64,000 nucleotides of DNA from Actinomycetota bacterium (GCA_003134505.1 PLBK01000012.1:39257-103256), one strand, 5' to 3'. Numbered from the stretch's first letter, positions 9,653 to 19,893 are shown. Made by a program: numbers and translations. The notes: a model not told the origin generated them from the sequence alone.

Positions 9653-10782
9653 ACTTCGACCTCTCCGACGAGCACGAGCTGATCCGCAGGACCGTCCGCG
9701 AGTTCGCGGTCGAGCGCGTCGCCCCGGTGGCCGAGGAGCTCGACCGGGAGCACCGCTTCCCCTACGAGCTCGTCGCCGAGCTGGCCGAGCTCGGGCTGAT
9801 GGGCCTTCCGATCCCGGAGGAGTACGGCGGCGCCGGCGGGGACACGCTCTCGTACGCGATCGCGATCGAGGAGCTGACGCGGATCGACTCGTCGGTCGCG
9901 ATCACGGTCGCGGCGCACACGTCGCTCGGGACGATGCCGATCTTCCTGTTCGGCTCCGAGGAGCAGAAGCGCGAGTGGCTCCCCGACCTCGCCTCCGGCC
10001 GTAAGCTCGCCGCCTTCGGTCTCACCGAGCCCGGCGCCGGCTCGGACGCCGGCGCGACGCAGACCCGCGCCGAGCTCGACGGCGGGCGATGGGTCGTCAA
10101 CGGCGCGAAGATCTTCATCACCAACGCGGGCACCGACATCTCCGCCTGCGTGACGATCACGGCCCGGACCGGCGACGGCGAGGTCTCGAACATCGTCGTT
10201 CCGAACGGAACGGCTGGCTACGTGGTCTCGGCGCCGATGCAGAAGATGGGCTGGCGCGCCTCGGACACGCGAGAGCTGTCGTTCCAGGACTGCGCCGTGC
10301 CCGAGGGCAACCTGCTCGGTGAGCGCGGCCGCGGCTTCCACCAGTTCCTCGAGATCCTCGACGGCGGCAGGATCTCGGTGGCCGCGATGGGCGTCGGCCT
10401 GGCCCAGGGCGCCTACGACCTCGCCCTCGCCTACGCGAAGGAGCGGCGCCAGTTCGGGCGGCCGATCGCCGACTTCCAGGCGATCCAGTTCAAGCTCGCC
10501 GACATGGCCACCGAGATCGGCGCCGGCCGGCAGCTCGTCTACAAGGCGGCCTGGTTGAAGGACGAGGGACGGCCGTTCGCGCAGGAGGCGGCGATGGCGA
10601 AGCTCTACACGGGCGAGCTCTCGCACCGCGTCGTCAACCACGCACTGCAGGTCCACGGCGGCTACGGGTTCATGGACGAGTACGCGATCTCGCGCCTGTA
10701 CCGAGACCAGAAAGTGCTCGAGATCGGCGAGGGCACGAACGAGGTGCAACGCATGGTGATCGCCAAGCACCTCGGCCTGTAG
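9649..10782 (+). CDS. Acyl-CoA dehydrogenase
   Basis: FGLTEPGAGSDAGATQTRA, FITNAGTDIS, YGFMDEYAISRLYRDQKVLEIGEGTNEVQRMVIAK; ATGA overlap with pepA stop. Confidence 0.93.
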   Translation: MNFDLSDEHELIRRTVREFAVERVAPVAEELDREHRFPYELVAELAELGLMGLPIPEEYGGAGGDTLSYAIAIEELTRIDSSVAITVAAHTSLGTMPIFLFGSEEQKREWLPDLASGRKLAAFGLTEPGAGSDAGATQTRAELDGGRWVVNGAKIFITNAGTDISACVTITARTGDGEVSNIVVPNGTAGYVVSAPMQKMGWRASDTRELSFQDCAVPEGNLLGERGRGFHQFLEILDGGRISVAAMGVGLAQGAYDLALAYAKERRQFGRPIADFQAIQFKLADMATEIGAGRQLVYKAAWLKDEGRPFAQEAAMAKLYTGELSHRVVNHALQVHGGYGFMDEYAISRLYRDQKVLEIGEGTNEVQRMVIAKHLGL

Positions 10783-10801
10783 CTCCTGTTAGCCTCGCCG
10801 G

Positions 10802-12163
10802 ATGCTCTTCCGCCAGTTCGTCGACGACGATCTCGGCTGCGCTTCGTACCTCGTCGGCTGCGAGGACGCGGGCGAGGCGGTCGTGGTCGACCCGGCCTAT
10901 GCGATCGAGCACTACCTCGACGAGGCCGAGCGCCGCGAGGTCCGGATCGTCCGGGTGCTCGAGACGCACACGCACGCCGACCACGTCTCGGGGCACGGCA
11001 GGCTCGCGCTCGAGCACGGCGTGCCGGTCTCCGTCCACCCGCTGGCCGAGCCCGACTACCCGTTCGACCCGCTCGCGGACGGCGGGGAGATCCGGGTGGG
11101 CAACGTCAGCCTGCGCGTGATCCACACGCCGGGCCACCGCCCGGAGCACTGCTGCTTCGCCGTGGCCGACCGGACGCGCGCGGACGAGCCCTGGCTGCTC
11201 CTGACCGGCGACTCGCTGTTCGTCGGGGACGCGGCCCGTCCCGACCTGGCCGTCGAGGCGCGCGAAGGCGCGGGGGGGCTCTTCCGGAGCCTCCGGCGGC
11301 TGCTCGAGCTGGCGGACGGCGTCGAGGTCTATCCCGGCCATGTCGCCGGCTCGCTGTGCGGCAAGGGCATGAGCTCGAAGGCCTCGACGACGATCGGCTT
11401 CGAGCGGCGCTTCAACCCGGCGCTCGCACTCGCGACGGTCCAGGCGTTCGTCGACGAGTCGGCATCGGTGTCGACGCCGAAGCCGCCGAACCTCGAGCGG
11501 ATCGTGGAGCTCAACCGCGGCCCGTTTCTGGGGGCGGCGCCGCACGTGGCGGAGCTCGAAGGATCCGGCGGAGCCGCTGTGCTCGACGTGCGACCGTTCG
11601 ACCGCTTCGCGGCCGGCCATGTCCCCGGAGCGCTCAGCGTGCCCGTGTCGGGTCACTCGTTCGCCACGAAGGCCGGCTTCGTGCTGTCGACGGCTCCGGC
11701 GCCGGTCATCCACGCGTCGACCCGCTCCGAGGGGGAACGTGCGATCAGCGGGTTGCGGTCCGTGGGCTTCCTCGAGCTCGCGGGCGTCCTCGTCGATCCG
11801 GTCGCGGAGGCGACGGCCACGCTCGTGCCCGTCGAGCTCGCGGAGCTCGAGGCGCTGCTCGCCGCGGGGACGGTCGAGCTCGTGGACGTCCGCGAGGCCG
11901 ACGAGCGTGCCGAGACACCGTTGCCGGAGAGCAGCCATCTCCCCTACCGGCTCGCCGGCGAAGGGGCAGGCTCGCTCCCGACCGACCGCGCACTCGTCAC
12001 CGTCTGCGAGAGCGGGCCCCGGGCGGCAATCGCCGCCAGCATCCTCGCCGCGCACGGGCTCGACGCGAGGCCACTCGTCCACGGCGGCGTGCCGGATCTC
12101 CTGGCTCGCGGGACTGTGGAGCGAACGTCACGCATCCGTCACGAGGACGTGTCCCACGCGTGA
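10802..12163 (+). CDS. MBL-fold metallo-hydrolase with C-terminal rhodanese-like domains
   Basis: THTHADHVSGH, HTPGHRPEHCCF, YPGHVAGSLCG; AAVLDVRPFDRFAAGHVPGA and ELVDVREADERAETPLPESSHLP. Confidence 0.88.
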   Translation: MLFRQFVDDDLGCASYLVGCEDAGEAVVVDPAYAIEHYLDEAERREVRIVRVLETHTHADHVSGHGRLALEHGVPVSVHPLAEPDYPFDPLADGGEIRVGNVSLRVIHTPGHRPEHCCFAVADRTRADEPWLLLTGDSLFVGDAARPDLAVEAREGAGGLFRSLRRLLELADGVEVYPGHVAGSLCGKGMSSKASTTIGFERRFNPALALATVQAFVDESASVSTPKPPNLERIVELNRGPFLGAAPHVAELEGSGGAAVLDVRPFDRFAAGHVPGALSVPVSGHSFATKAGFVLSTAPAPVIHASTRSEGERAISGLRSVGFLELAGVLVDPVAEATATLVPVELAELEALLAAGTVELVDVREADERAETPLPESSHLPYRLAGEGAGSLPTDRALVTVCESGPRAAIAASILAAHGLDARPLVHGGVPDLLARGTVERTSRIRHEDVSHA

Positions 12164-12259
12164 CGATTTCCTCGCTAGCGTTTCGGTAGGGACGCTCGCA
12201 CCCCCTTGGGGGGAAGGGCCTGGAGGGGCGACGGCGGCTGCTCTCGACCCGGCGAGACC

Positions 12260-13420
12260 TCAGGTCAACCGCTGCACGTCGTAGCCCCAGCTCCGCATCG
12301 TCTCGAGCAGCACGTCGCAGTGCTCCTCGTCGCGCGTGCCGAGCGTCAGCTCGATCCCGGTCTCCGTCACGCCGATGTCGAGCCCCTCGCGCCGGTGCTC
12401 CACGCCGATCACGTTCATCCGCGCCTCGGTGACGAGCGACAGCAGCTTGAACAGCTCCCCGGGCCGGTCGGGCACTTTCGTCCGCACGACCAGGTACCGC
12501 CCGGCCGCCGACAGCCCGTGCCGCGTGACCGACATCAGCAGCGTCGCGTCGATGTTTCCCCCCGAGAGCAGCGCCAGCACCGGCCCATCACCCTCGACCC
12601 GGCCGGCCAGCAGCGCAGCCACCCCGACCGCGCCCGCGCCCTCCACCACGAGCTTCGTCCGCTCGAGGAGAAGCACGATCGCCTCCGAGATCTCCTCGTC
12701 GGTGACCTCGAGCATCCCTTCCAGCGTGCTCCCGAGGATCTGCTTCGCGAGCTCTCCCGGCGCCTTGACGGCGATGCCGTCCGCGATCGTCTGCTCCCGC
12801 GCCGCGCGCACGCCGATCAGTCGCGCGCCGGGCCGGAGCTCGCGCAGCGCGATGGAGATGCCCGCCGCCAGCCCGCCGCCGCCGACCGGCACGAGCACCG
12901 TCCCGGGGTCGGTGACCTGCTCGGCGATCTCGACGCCGATCGTGCCCTGGCCGGCGATCACGAGCTCGTCCTCGAACGCGTGCACGAAGGTCGCGCCGCT
13001 CGCCTCGACGTGCCGCCGCGCAGCCGCCACCGCCTCCTCGAAGCTCGCGCCGCCCATCTCGACCGTGGCGCCGTAGCTCCGCGTCGCGTCGACCTTGGCC
13101 ATGGGCGCGTCCGCAGGAACGAAGATCGTGGCCGCGATCCCCGCCTCACGCGCCGCCCAGGCGACCGCCTGGCCGTGGTTGCCGGCGCTCGCCGCGACGA
13201 CGCCGGCGGCACGCTCCGCCTCGCCAAGCGTCGAGATCTTGTTGAAGGCCCCGCGGATCTTGAACGACCCGGTTCGTTGCAGGTTCTCGGCCTTGAGCAC
13301 CACCTCGCGACCGGCGAGCCGCGAGAACGTCTCCGAGCGGAACACGGGCGTGACCCGCGCCACGCCCTCGAGGCGACCGCGCGCCGCCTCGATCTCAGGA
13401 AGCCCTGGAGCCGTTTCCAT
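12260..13420 (-). CDS. ilvA: Threonine ammonia-lyase with ACT domain
   Basis: KAENLQRTGSFKIRGAFNKI, SAGNHGQAVAWAAREAG, VPVGGGGLAAGI, C-terminal ACT-like region. Confidence 0.9.
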   Translation of the reverse strand: METAPGLPEIEAARGRLEGVARVTPVFRSETFSRLAGREVVLKAENLQRTGSFKIRGAFNKISTLGEAERAAGVVAASAGNHGQAVAWAAREAGIAATIFVPADAPMAKVDATRSYGATVEMGGASFEEAVAAARRHVEASGATFVHAFEDELVIAGQGTIGVEIAEQVTDPGTVLVPVGGGGLAAGISIALRELRPGARLIGVRAAREQTIADGIAVKAPGELAKQILGSTLEGMLEVTDEEISEAIVLLLERTKLVVEGAGAVGVAALLAGRVEGDGPVLALLSGGNIDATLLMSVTRHGLSAAGRYLVVRTKVPDRPGELFKLLSLVTEARMNVIGVEHRREGLDIGVTETGIELTLGTRDEEHCDVLLETMRSWGYDVQRLT

Positions 13421-14381
13421 CGCCGATGTGGAAGACCTTGTCGAGGATCTCCTCGACCGCCGAGAGCGGGTCGAGCTCCCGTCGCTGCACGGCGTCGAGG
13501 ACGCGCAGCAGCTCAGGGTCGCCGCTGACCGCCTGCTCGAGGTGCGCCTTGGCGCGTGACGAGGCGACGGCGAAGACCTCTTGCGACAGGTGCCGGCGGC
13601 GGCGCTCCTCGAGCAGCCCTTCGCGCTCGAGGAACTCGCGGTGCGCGGCAATCTCCTCCCAGAGCTTCTCCAGGCCCTCCCCACGCACGGCCTCGGTCAG
13701 CACGATCGGCGGCTTCCAGGCCGAATCGACGTCGAGCGCGAGGATCGAGCGCACCTCGCTCAGCATCGTCTTGGCCGCCGGGTGATCCATCTTGTTGACG
13801 GCGATCACGTCCGGGATCTCCATGATCCCCGCCTTGAGCGCCTGGATCGAGTCGCCCGAGCCCGGCATCAGGACGAGCAGCACGGTGTCCGCGACGCCGA
13901 TCACCTCCACCTCGCTCTGTCCGGTACCCACGGTCTCGACGAAGACGACATCCTTCCCGGCCGCGTCCAGCAGGAGAACCGCCTGCAGCGTCGCCTCGGC
14001 CAGGCCGCCGAGGTGGCCGCGCGTCCCCATCGACCGAATGAACACACCGGGGTCGAGGAAGTGGTCGACGAGCCGGATCCGGTCGCCGAGGAGGGCTCCC
14101 TGCGAGAAGGGGCTCGACGGGTCGACCGAGACGACGCCGACCGAGAGACCGAGACCGCGGACGTGCGGCAGCAGTGCCGCGATCAGGCTCGACTTGCCCA
14201 CCCCGGGCGGGCCGGTGACGCCGATCGCGTACGCGTGCCCGGTGTGCGGGTAGAGGTCACGGACGATCTCGGAGGCGAGCTGATCCGAGTTCTCGACCAG
14301 CGAGATCGCCCGGGCGAGGCCACGGCGGTCGCCGGCGCGAACGGCCTGCACGAGCGAGGCACGCGTCCAGGGCTTCGCCAC
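13395..14381 (-). CDS. meaB: Methylmalonyl-CoA mutase-associated GTPase MeaB
   Basis: IGVTGPPGVGKSSLIAALLPHVR, VSVDPSSPFSQGALLGDRIRL, FIRSMGTRGHLGGL, VETVGTGQSEVEV, NKMD. Confidence 0.93.
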   Translation of the reverse strand: MAKPWTRASLVQAVRAGDRRGLARAISLVENSDQLASEIVRDLYPHTGHAYAIGVTGPPGVGKSSLIAALLPHVRGLGLSVGVVSVDPSSPFSQGALLGDRIRLVDHFLDPGVFIRSMGTRGHLGGLAEATLQAVLLLDAAGKDVVFVETVGTGQSEVEVIGVADTVLLVLMPGSGDSIQALKAGIMEIPDVIAVNKMDHPAAKTMLSEVRSILALDVDSAWKPPIVLTEAVRGEGLEKLWEEIAAHREFLEREGLLEERRRRHLSQEVFAVASSRAKAHLEQAVSGDPELLRVLDAVQRRELDPLSAVEEILDKVFHIGDGNGSRAS

Positions 14382-14383
14382 GG

Positions 14384-15643
14384 TCAGCTCGGCGCCGACG
14401 CGGCCTGGACGCCCTGCTGCTCGGCGCCCACGGGGCTCCCGAGCCGACGCGTCAGCGCTCGCCCGACCACGGCTGCGACGCCGGCGAAGGCCGCCGCCCC
14501 GCCGAACACCCAGCGAGCGCCCACCGAGTCGGTGATCGGCCCGGCGAGAGCCATGCCGGCGCCGAGCAGGGCAAAGTTGACGCTCATGATCGTCGTGAAC
14601 GCACGGCCGCGCAGGTGGTCGGGAGCCCCGCGCTGCACGAGCAGCGAGTTGCAGACGATCGCGGCCCCGTTCCCGGAGCCGCCGAGCGCCATGCTGACCG
14701 CTCCCACCCACACGTCGGGCGACAACGCGGCGGCCAGAGATCCGAATGCCATCAGCGCCAGCCCGGCGCCGTAGACGACCGAGACGGAGCGGTGCTCGAG
14801 CCAGCTGGGCGCGTACAGGCTTCCGATCACCATTCCGACGCCGGAGCCGGCCCAGAGCAGCCCGAAGCCGAAGCTCCCGGCGTTGAAGGTGACCTTCGCC
14901 AGCACGATCTCGGCGACGTTGACGCCGGCGTTCGCGAACATGACCAGGTTCCACGAGATGAAGACGGCGAGGAGCGCCTGCGAGCGCAGGACGAGCGTGA
15001 ACCCGCTCCTGAGCTCGTCGAGGTAGCCCTCGCTTTCCGGTCGCTCCTCGACCGCCTGCAACCGCCGGGCCGGAATCGTGGTCAGGAGCAACGCCGAGAC
15101 CGCGAAGCTCGCCGCGTTGATCCCGTAGGAGACGTGCGGCCCGGCAGTCCCTGCGACGACGCCTCCGAGCAGCGTTCCGACCACCATCGTCAGGTTGGCG
15201 GTCGAGCGGAGCAGCGAGTTCGCCGCCGGGAGGTCGGCCTCGTCCACCAGGTTCGGCAGCCCGGCGTAGGCTGCCGGCCGGAAGAACCCGGTCGCGAAGC
15301 CCGCCACGGCCGCCAGGGCGACGATCTGGCCCGGCGTGCCGGCGAAGATCAGGGCGATGAACACGCCGACGCTGACCAGGTCCGAGGCCACCATCAGCCG
15401 CCGCCGCGAGAAGCGATCGACGACGGGGCCGAAGGCGAGGCCGATCACGACCGCCGGCAGAAAGTCCGCGACGAGGAGCGCGCTCACCCACTTCGCCGAG
15501 TGGGTGCGATCGTAGACGTCAACCGTGAGCGCGATGACCGCGAGCCAGGTCCCGATACCGGAGGCGGTCGCGGCGAGGAAGAGCGCGCGGAACGCCGCCG
15601 CCCTGTCGAGCACCTGCAGCTGGCGGCGAGGCCCGGTCAGCAC
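14384..15643 (-). CDS. MFS transporter (EntS/MFS_3-like)
   Basis: Hydrophobic 12-TM pattern; FGPVVDRFSRRRLMVASDLVSVGVFIAL; LLRSTANLTMVVGTLLGG. Confidence 0.85.
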   Translation of the reverse strand: MLTGPRRQLQVLDRAAAFRALFLAATASGIGTWLAVIALTVDVYDRTHSAKWVSALLVADFLPAVVIGLAFGPVVDRFSRRRLMVASDLVSVGVFIALIFAGTPGQIVALAAVAGFATGFFRPAAYAGLPNLVDEADLPAANSLLRSTANLTMVVGTLLGGVVAGTAGPHVSYGINAASFAVSALLLTTIPARRLQAVEERPESEGYLDELRSGFTLVLRSQALLAVFISWNLVMFANAGVNVAEIVLAKVTFNAGSFGFGLLWAGSGVGMVIGSLYAPSWLEHRSVSVVYGAGLALMAFGSLAAALSPDVWVGAVSMALGGSGNGAAIVCNSLLVQRGAPDHLRGRAFTTIMSVNFALLGAGMALAGPITDSVGARWVFGGAAAFAGVAAVVGRALTRRLGSPVGAEQQGVQAASAPS

Positions 15644-15661
15644 GGCGAAACGGTACCCGCG

Positions 15662-16786
15662 CTAGGCGACGGTGGTGGCGACCCGGCCGAGCGCCTCGGA
15701 GAGGAAGCGCAGCTCGTCGGGCGTCCCGACGGTGACCCGGATCGCCTCCGGCGCGCCGAAGCCGTGCGTCGGCCGGACGATCACGCCTTCTCGGAGCAGC
15801 CGCTCCTCGAAGGGCCGCGAGTCCTCGCCGAGCTCGACGAGCACGAAGTTGGCGACGGCTCCCTCCACGGGCTCGAGCCCGTGCTCGCGCAGCACCCGCT
15901 CGAGCTCGGCGCGGCCGGTCGCGTTCAGGTCCCGCCGGCGCCGCAGCTCGTCCACGTCGGCGAGGCTCGCGAGCGCCGCTTCCTGGGCCGGGGTCGAGAC
16001 GTCGAACGCGCGGCGCACCTTCGAGATCTCCGTCACGACCGCGGCGGGCGCGACTGCGTACCCGACTCGCAGCCCCGCCAGGCCGTAGATCTTCGAGAAC
16101 GTGCGCAGCACGACCACGTTGCGCCCTTGCTTGAAGTGCTCCTGGACCGCGTCCGCGTAGTCGGGGTCGTCGATGTACTCGAAGTACGCCTGGTCGACCA
16201 CCGTGACGACGTGCTCCGGGACGTGCTCAAACCACGCGTCCAGCTCGGCCCGCGTGCTCATCGTCCCGGTAGGGTTGTTCGGAAGGCAGACGTACGCGAG
16301 CTTCGTCCGCGGGCCGATCGCCGCCAGCATCGCCTCGAGGTCGTAGCGGTGATCGCGGAGCGGCACGAGCCGCGGCGTCGCACCGAGCTTGCGAGCGTCG
16401 ATCACGTAGCTGACGAACGACGGCCAGCCGCAGACGATCTCGTCGCCGCGATCGAGGAAGACCTGCGACAGGCAGTCGATCAGGCCGTCGGCGCCCGCGC
16501 CCGTGATCACCTCCTCGAAGGCGACGTCGTGGCGCTCGGCGAGCCCAGCGCGAAGCCGGTAGGCGCCGCCGTCCGGATAGCGGTTGAGCTCCTCCGCCGC
16601 GCCGTTGATCGCCTCGAGCGCGGCCGGGAACGGGCCGTACGGGCCCTCGTTGGACGCGAGCTTGACGACGCGCTCGATGCCGAGCTCGCGCTGCACCTCC
16701 TCGACGGGCTTTCCCGCCTCGTAGGGCACGATGCCCTCGAGCGCCGTCGAGAACAGGCTCCTCGGAATCTCGCCGCGACCAGCCAC
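15662..16786 (-). CDS. hisC: Histidinol-phosphate aminotransferase
   Basis: KLASNEGPYGPFPAALEAI, LPNNPTGTMSTRAEL, RTFSKIYGLAGLRVGYAV. Confidence 0.88.
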   Translation of the reverse strand: MAGRGEIPRSLFSTALEGIVPYEAGKPVEEVQRELGIERVVKLASNEGPYGPFPAALEAINGAAEELNRYPDGGAYRLRAGLAERHDVAFEEVITGAGADGLIDCLSQVFLDRGDEIVCGWPSFVSYVIDARKLGATPRLVPLRDHRYDLEAMLAAIGPRTKLAYVCLPNNPTGTMSTRAELDAWFEHVPEHVVTVVDQAYFEYIDDPDYADAVQEHFKQGRNVVVLRTFSKIYGLAGLRVGYAVAPAAVVTEISKVRRAFDVSTPAQEAALASLADVDELRRRRDLNATGRAELERVLREHGLEPVEGAVANFVLVELGEDSRPFEERLLREGVIVRPTHGFGAPEAIRVTVGTPDELRFLSEALGRVATTVA

Positions 16787-16842
16787 GGCCTGACTCTAGC
16801 GAGGGCGCGTGCGACCTTTGCCAGCGACTAGGCTTGCCGGGC

Positions 16843-17454
16843 GTGAGCGAGATCGGCCTCTTCCCGCTCGAGCTTGTTCTGCTCCCGACGGAGCGCGTGC
16901 CGCTCCACATCTTCGAGCCTCGCTACAAGGAGCTGATCGGCGAGTGCCTGCGCAGCGGCCACGAGTTCGGGCTCGTCCTGGAGGACGATCAGGGCCGGCG
17001 CGAGATCGGAACGCGCGCGGTCGTCGTCGAGGTCCTGCAGGTGTTCGACGACGGCCGGATGAACGTCGTCGTCGAGGGCCATGACCGCTTCCGCCTCCGC
17101 GAGCTGACGGCGGGGCGGGCGTTCCTGACGGGCGACGTCGAGCCGGTGGACGACGATGACGACGAGCCCCCGGCCGCCGACGGCGACCGGGCGCTGACGC
17201 TGTTCCGACAGCTGGTCGAGGTGGCAGGCGGGGAGATCGACGAGCCGGACGGAGCATCCGGGTCGCTGTCGTTCGAGATCGCCTCCCGTGTCGACTTCGG
17301 CATCGAGCCGAAACAGGAGCTGCTCGAGCAGCGCTCCGAGGCCACCCGCCTCCGGCAGCTGTCAGAGCTGCTGGAGGCCGCGATCGAAGCCGTCAAACGG
17401 GAGCGCGAGGTGAGAGAGCGCGCCGCGACGAACGGGAAAGTCTCCCAAGGCTGA
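16843..17454 (+). CDS. Stand-alone LON peptidase substrate-binding domain protein
   Basis: IGLFPLELVLLPTERVPLHIFEPRYKELIGECL; no AAA+ or protease domain. Confidence 0.85.
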   Translation: MSEIGLFPLELVLLPTERVPLHIFEPRYKELIGECLRSGHEFGLVLEDDQGRREIGTRAVVVEVLQVFDDGRMNVVVEGHDRFRLRELTAGRAFLTGDVEPVDDDDDEPPAADGDRALTLFRQLVEVAGGEIDEPDGASGSLSFEIASRVDFGIEPKQELLEQRSEATRLRQLSELLEAAIEAVKREREVRERAATNGKVSQG

Positions 17455-17626
17455 TCACCTCGCCGGCCCCTGGGGCCATGGCCGCCCCGGCCGGGAAGCG
17501 CCCGCATCCCCACCCAGGGCGGGGAGAACGACCACCCGCCACCCGCGATCAGCGTACCTCCGAAACTGTCATCTGTCTGCGCCGCAGGTGTGACAAAAGT
17601 GTGACTTTGTGTCCACACCCGGCCGC

Positions 17627-18139
17627 TCAGGGCTCGTCGATCCAGTAGGCCATCAGGATCGCGTCCACGTACCCGGCGCCGCGGCGATAGTGGGCCCGAC
17701 GGTAGCCCTCTTTCACGAACCCGAAGCCTTCGTAAAGAGCGATTGCGGGCGCGTTGTGCGGAAAGACGTGCAGCTCGAGCTTCCGGACGCGCGACTCGCG
17801 CGCCCAGGCGACGGCCCGGGCGAGCAGCGCGCGGCCGACGCCCCGGCGCCGATGGCCGGCCGCCACCATCAGGCCCAGGTCGGCGACGTGGTAGCTCGCC
17901 GGGTGCGGGTCGCGCGCCACCGACAGCCGTCCCACGATCTCGCCTTCTTCCTCGGCCACGAACACCCCCGCGTGGGGGTGCCGCCGGAGCGCCTTCAGAT
18001 AGCGCCGCTCATCCGCGACTCCGCGCCACGCGTCGTCGGCGATCAGCCAGCCCTCCGGCTCAGCGCCGATCTTCTGCGCCAGCTCCACGAGCGCCGCGGC
18101 GTCCCCGGGCACGGCGTCCCTGATGACGAACGCCGTCAT
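17627..18139 (-). CDS. GNAT family N-acetyltransferase
   Basis: GLMVAAGHRRRGVGRALLARAVAWARE; ALYEGFGFVKEG. Confidence 0.9.
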   Translation of the reverse strand: MTAFVIRDAVPGDAAALVELAQKIGAEPEGWLIADDAWRGVADERRYLKALRRHPHAGVFVAEEEGEIVGRLSVARDPHPASYHVADLGLMVAAGHRRRGVGRALLARAVAWARESRVRKLELHVFPHNAPAIALYEGFGFVKEGYRRAHYRRGAGYVDAILMAYWIDEP

Positions 18140-19707
18140 CCGACCACCACGCCGTAGCCGCCGCGACGCGGATCGCCCGCCGCGGCGAGGCTCCCGTCGT
18201 CGGCCTGCTCGACCGCCGCCGCGCCTCCGAAGAACAGGTTCCGGCGGCGCCAGCGGACGACGTCGTACCCGGCCGCCTCGAGCTCGTCCACCGAGCCCGC
18301 GTCGAGGCCCCCCTCGCAGTGGACGTGCGGCTCGTCGACATGGACACGCGGCCGGTCGATCGCCTCCCCGACGGGAAGGCCGTGGCCGACGACGTTGACG
18401 ACCACCTGCATGATCGCGCCGCGGAGGCGCACCGAGCCGGCGCTCCCGACCACGAGCCGCGGAGTGCCCTCGCGGAGCACGATCGACGGCGCCATCATGC
18501 TCGTCATCCGGTGCCCGGCGGCCCGGACGCGTCCGCCCGGGTTGAGGTCGTACTCGCCGAGCATGTTGTTCAGAGTGATTCCCGTTCGCGGCACGATCAC
18601 GCCCGAGCCGGAACCGGTCGAGGCCGAGAGCGAGGCAGCGTTCCCGTCGGCGTCGATGACCGAGATGTGCGTCGTCCCGCCGGGCGGAGCGGCCGAGACG
18701 GCTCCGGCTGCGCCCGCCTCGATGCGCTTCAGCGCAGCCTTGATGTTCCCCTCTCCGAACAGCTGCCGTACCAGACCGCCCCGGTGGAGCCGCGTCGTGA
18801 AGCGGCCCTGGCGTGCCCGGTCCTGCTCGCGCATCACCTCGACGAGCGCGGCGAGCGCGGCCGTGGAGCCCGGCGCGCCGGCGCGCCCGTCGGCGGCAAG
18901 CCGGTCGAGCAGCTCGAGGCCGTAACCGATCAGCACGCCGCCGGACGAGGGAGGCGGGTTCGACTCGAAGACGCATCCCCGGAACCCGGCTCGCACGGGC
19001 CTGCGCCAGATCACCCGGTAGCGACGCAGGTCGTCGGCCGTGACGGCACCGCCGGTCGCTTCCAGGTGGCCGACGATCGCCGCCGCGAGCTCGCCCGTGT
19101 ACAGGTCTGCGGGCTGCTCGGCCAGCCGCTCGAGCGTTCCGGCGAGATCGGGGAGGCGGAGGACGTCGCCCGGGCCGAGGCGGGCGCCGCCGACGCCGTA
19201 GACGCGCCTGCCTTCCTCGGTGTGACGCAGGATCAGATCGAGGATCGCGTGCAGGTAGGCCTGTGGCCGTGTCAGCTCGATACCCGTCTGCGCCGCCTCG
19301 GTCGCCGGCTCGATCAGCGCTCGCCACGGAAGACTCCCGAACCGGCGGTGCGCCGCGTGGAGGCCGGCGGCGGCGCCCGGAACGGCGCACGAGGCCGACC
19401 CGATGTGGAACATCTGCGTCGACTCGCCGCTGAAGTCGACGTCCACCGCCTCCATCTCGGCGGGCCGCCGCGCGGGCGCTCCGAGGCCCGGTGTCGAGAC
19501 GAAGAAATCGAGGAGCCGGGTCGAGCGGTCGCGCGCCCGGTGGACGAGCATGAACCCTCCCGCCCCGGGCCCCGTCAAGGGGCTTTCGGCGACCCAGGAC
19601 ATGAACGCGGCCGCGATGCACGCGTCGACGGCGTTTCCGCCCTCTGACAGGATGCGCGCACCCGCCTCCGCGGTCAGCTGATGGCCTGCTGCAACCGCTC
19701 CCCTCAC
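18136..19707 (-). CDS. Gamma-glutamyltransferase family protein
   Basis: GGNAVDACIAAAFM, LTGPGAGGFMLV, GGTTHISVIDADGNAASLS, SMMAPSIVL. Confidence 0.9.
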   Translation of the reverse strand: MRGAVAAGHQLTAEAGARILSEGGNAVDACIAAAFMSWVAESPLTGPGAGGFMLVHRARDRSTRLLDFFVSTPGLGAPARRPAEMEAVDVDFSGESTQMFHIGSASCAVPGAAAGLHAAHRRFGSLPWRALIEPATEAAQTGIELTRPQAYLHAILDLILRHTEEGRRVYGVGGARLGPGDVLRLPDLAGTLERLAEQPADLYTGELAAAIVGHLEATGGAVTADDLRRYRVIWRRPVRAGFRGCVFESNPPPSSGGVLIGYGLELLDRLAADGRAGAPGSTAALAALVEVMREQDRARQGRFTTRLHRGGLVRQLFGEGNIKAALKRIEAGAAGAVSAAPPGGTTHISVIDADGNAASLSASTGSGSGVIVPRTGITLNNMLGEYDLNPGGRVRAAGHRMTSMMAPSIVLREGTPRLVVGSAGSVRLRGAIMQVVVNVVGHGLPVGEAIDRPRVHVDEPHVHCEGGLDAGSVDELEAAGYDVVRWRRRNLFFGGAAAVEQADDGSLAAAGDPRRGGYGVVVG

Positions 19708-19864
19708 GGCCGAAGCCTACTGCCGCCCTGACGCGAGGCACTTCGCGGACAGGTGGACGAAATGAAGACCAGAAGCCACCGGTTCCCCCAAGTGCCGCGA
19801 AGCCGCGGCTTGGCCGCGGTGTAGCTCAGGTCGCCGAAGACGCGACCCCAAAGGGAAGGGAGCC

Positions 19865-19893
19865 CGCGGGGGAAACCGGCTGTTTCCCCCGCG
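19865..19893 (-). terminator. Rho-independent-like hairpin after ftsZ
   Basis: CGCGGGGGAAAC-cggct-GTTTCCCCCGCG immediately after the ftsZ stop. Confidence 0.7.

Noticed and set aside
13395-15491. 698-aa fusion of meaB with upstream sequence
   Set aside because: Only the C-terminal part is MeaB; the upstream part is an out-of-frame reading of the MFS gene. GTG at 14381 is a better start.
14615-16831. 738-aa plus-strand ORF
   Set aside because: Antisense to MFS and hisC genes; low-complexity charged sequence.
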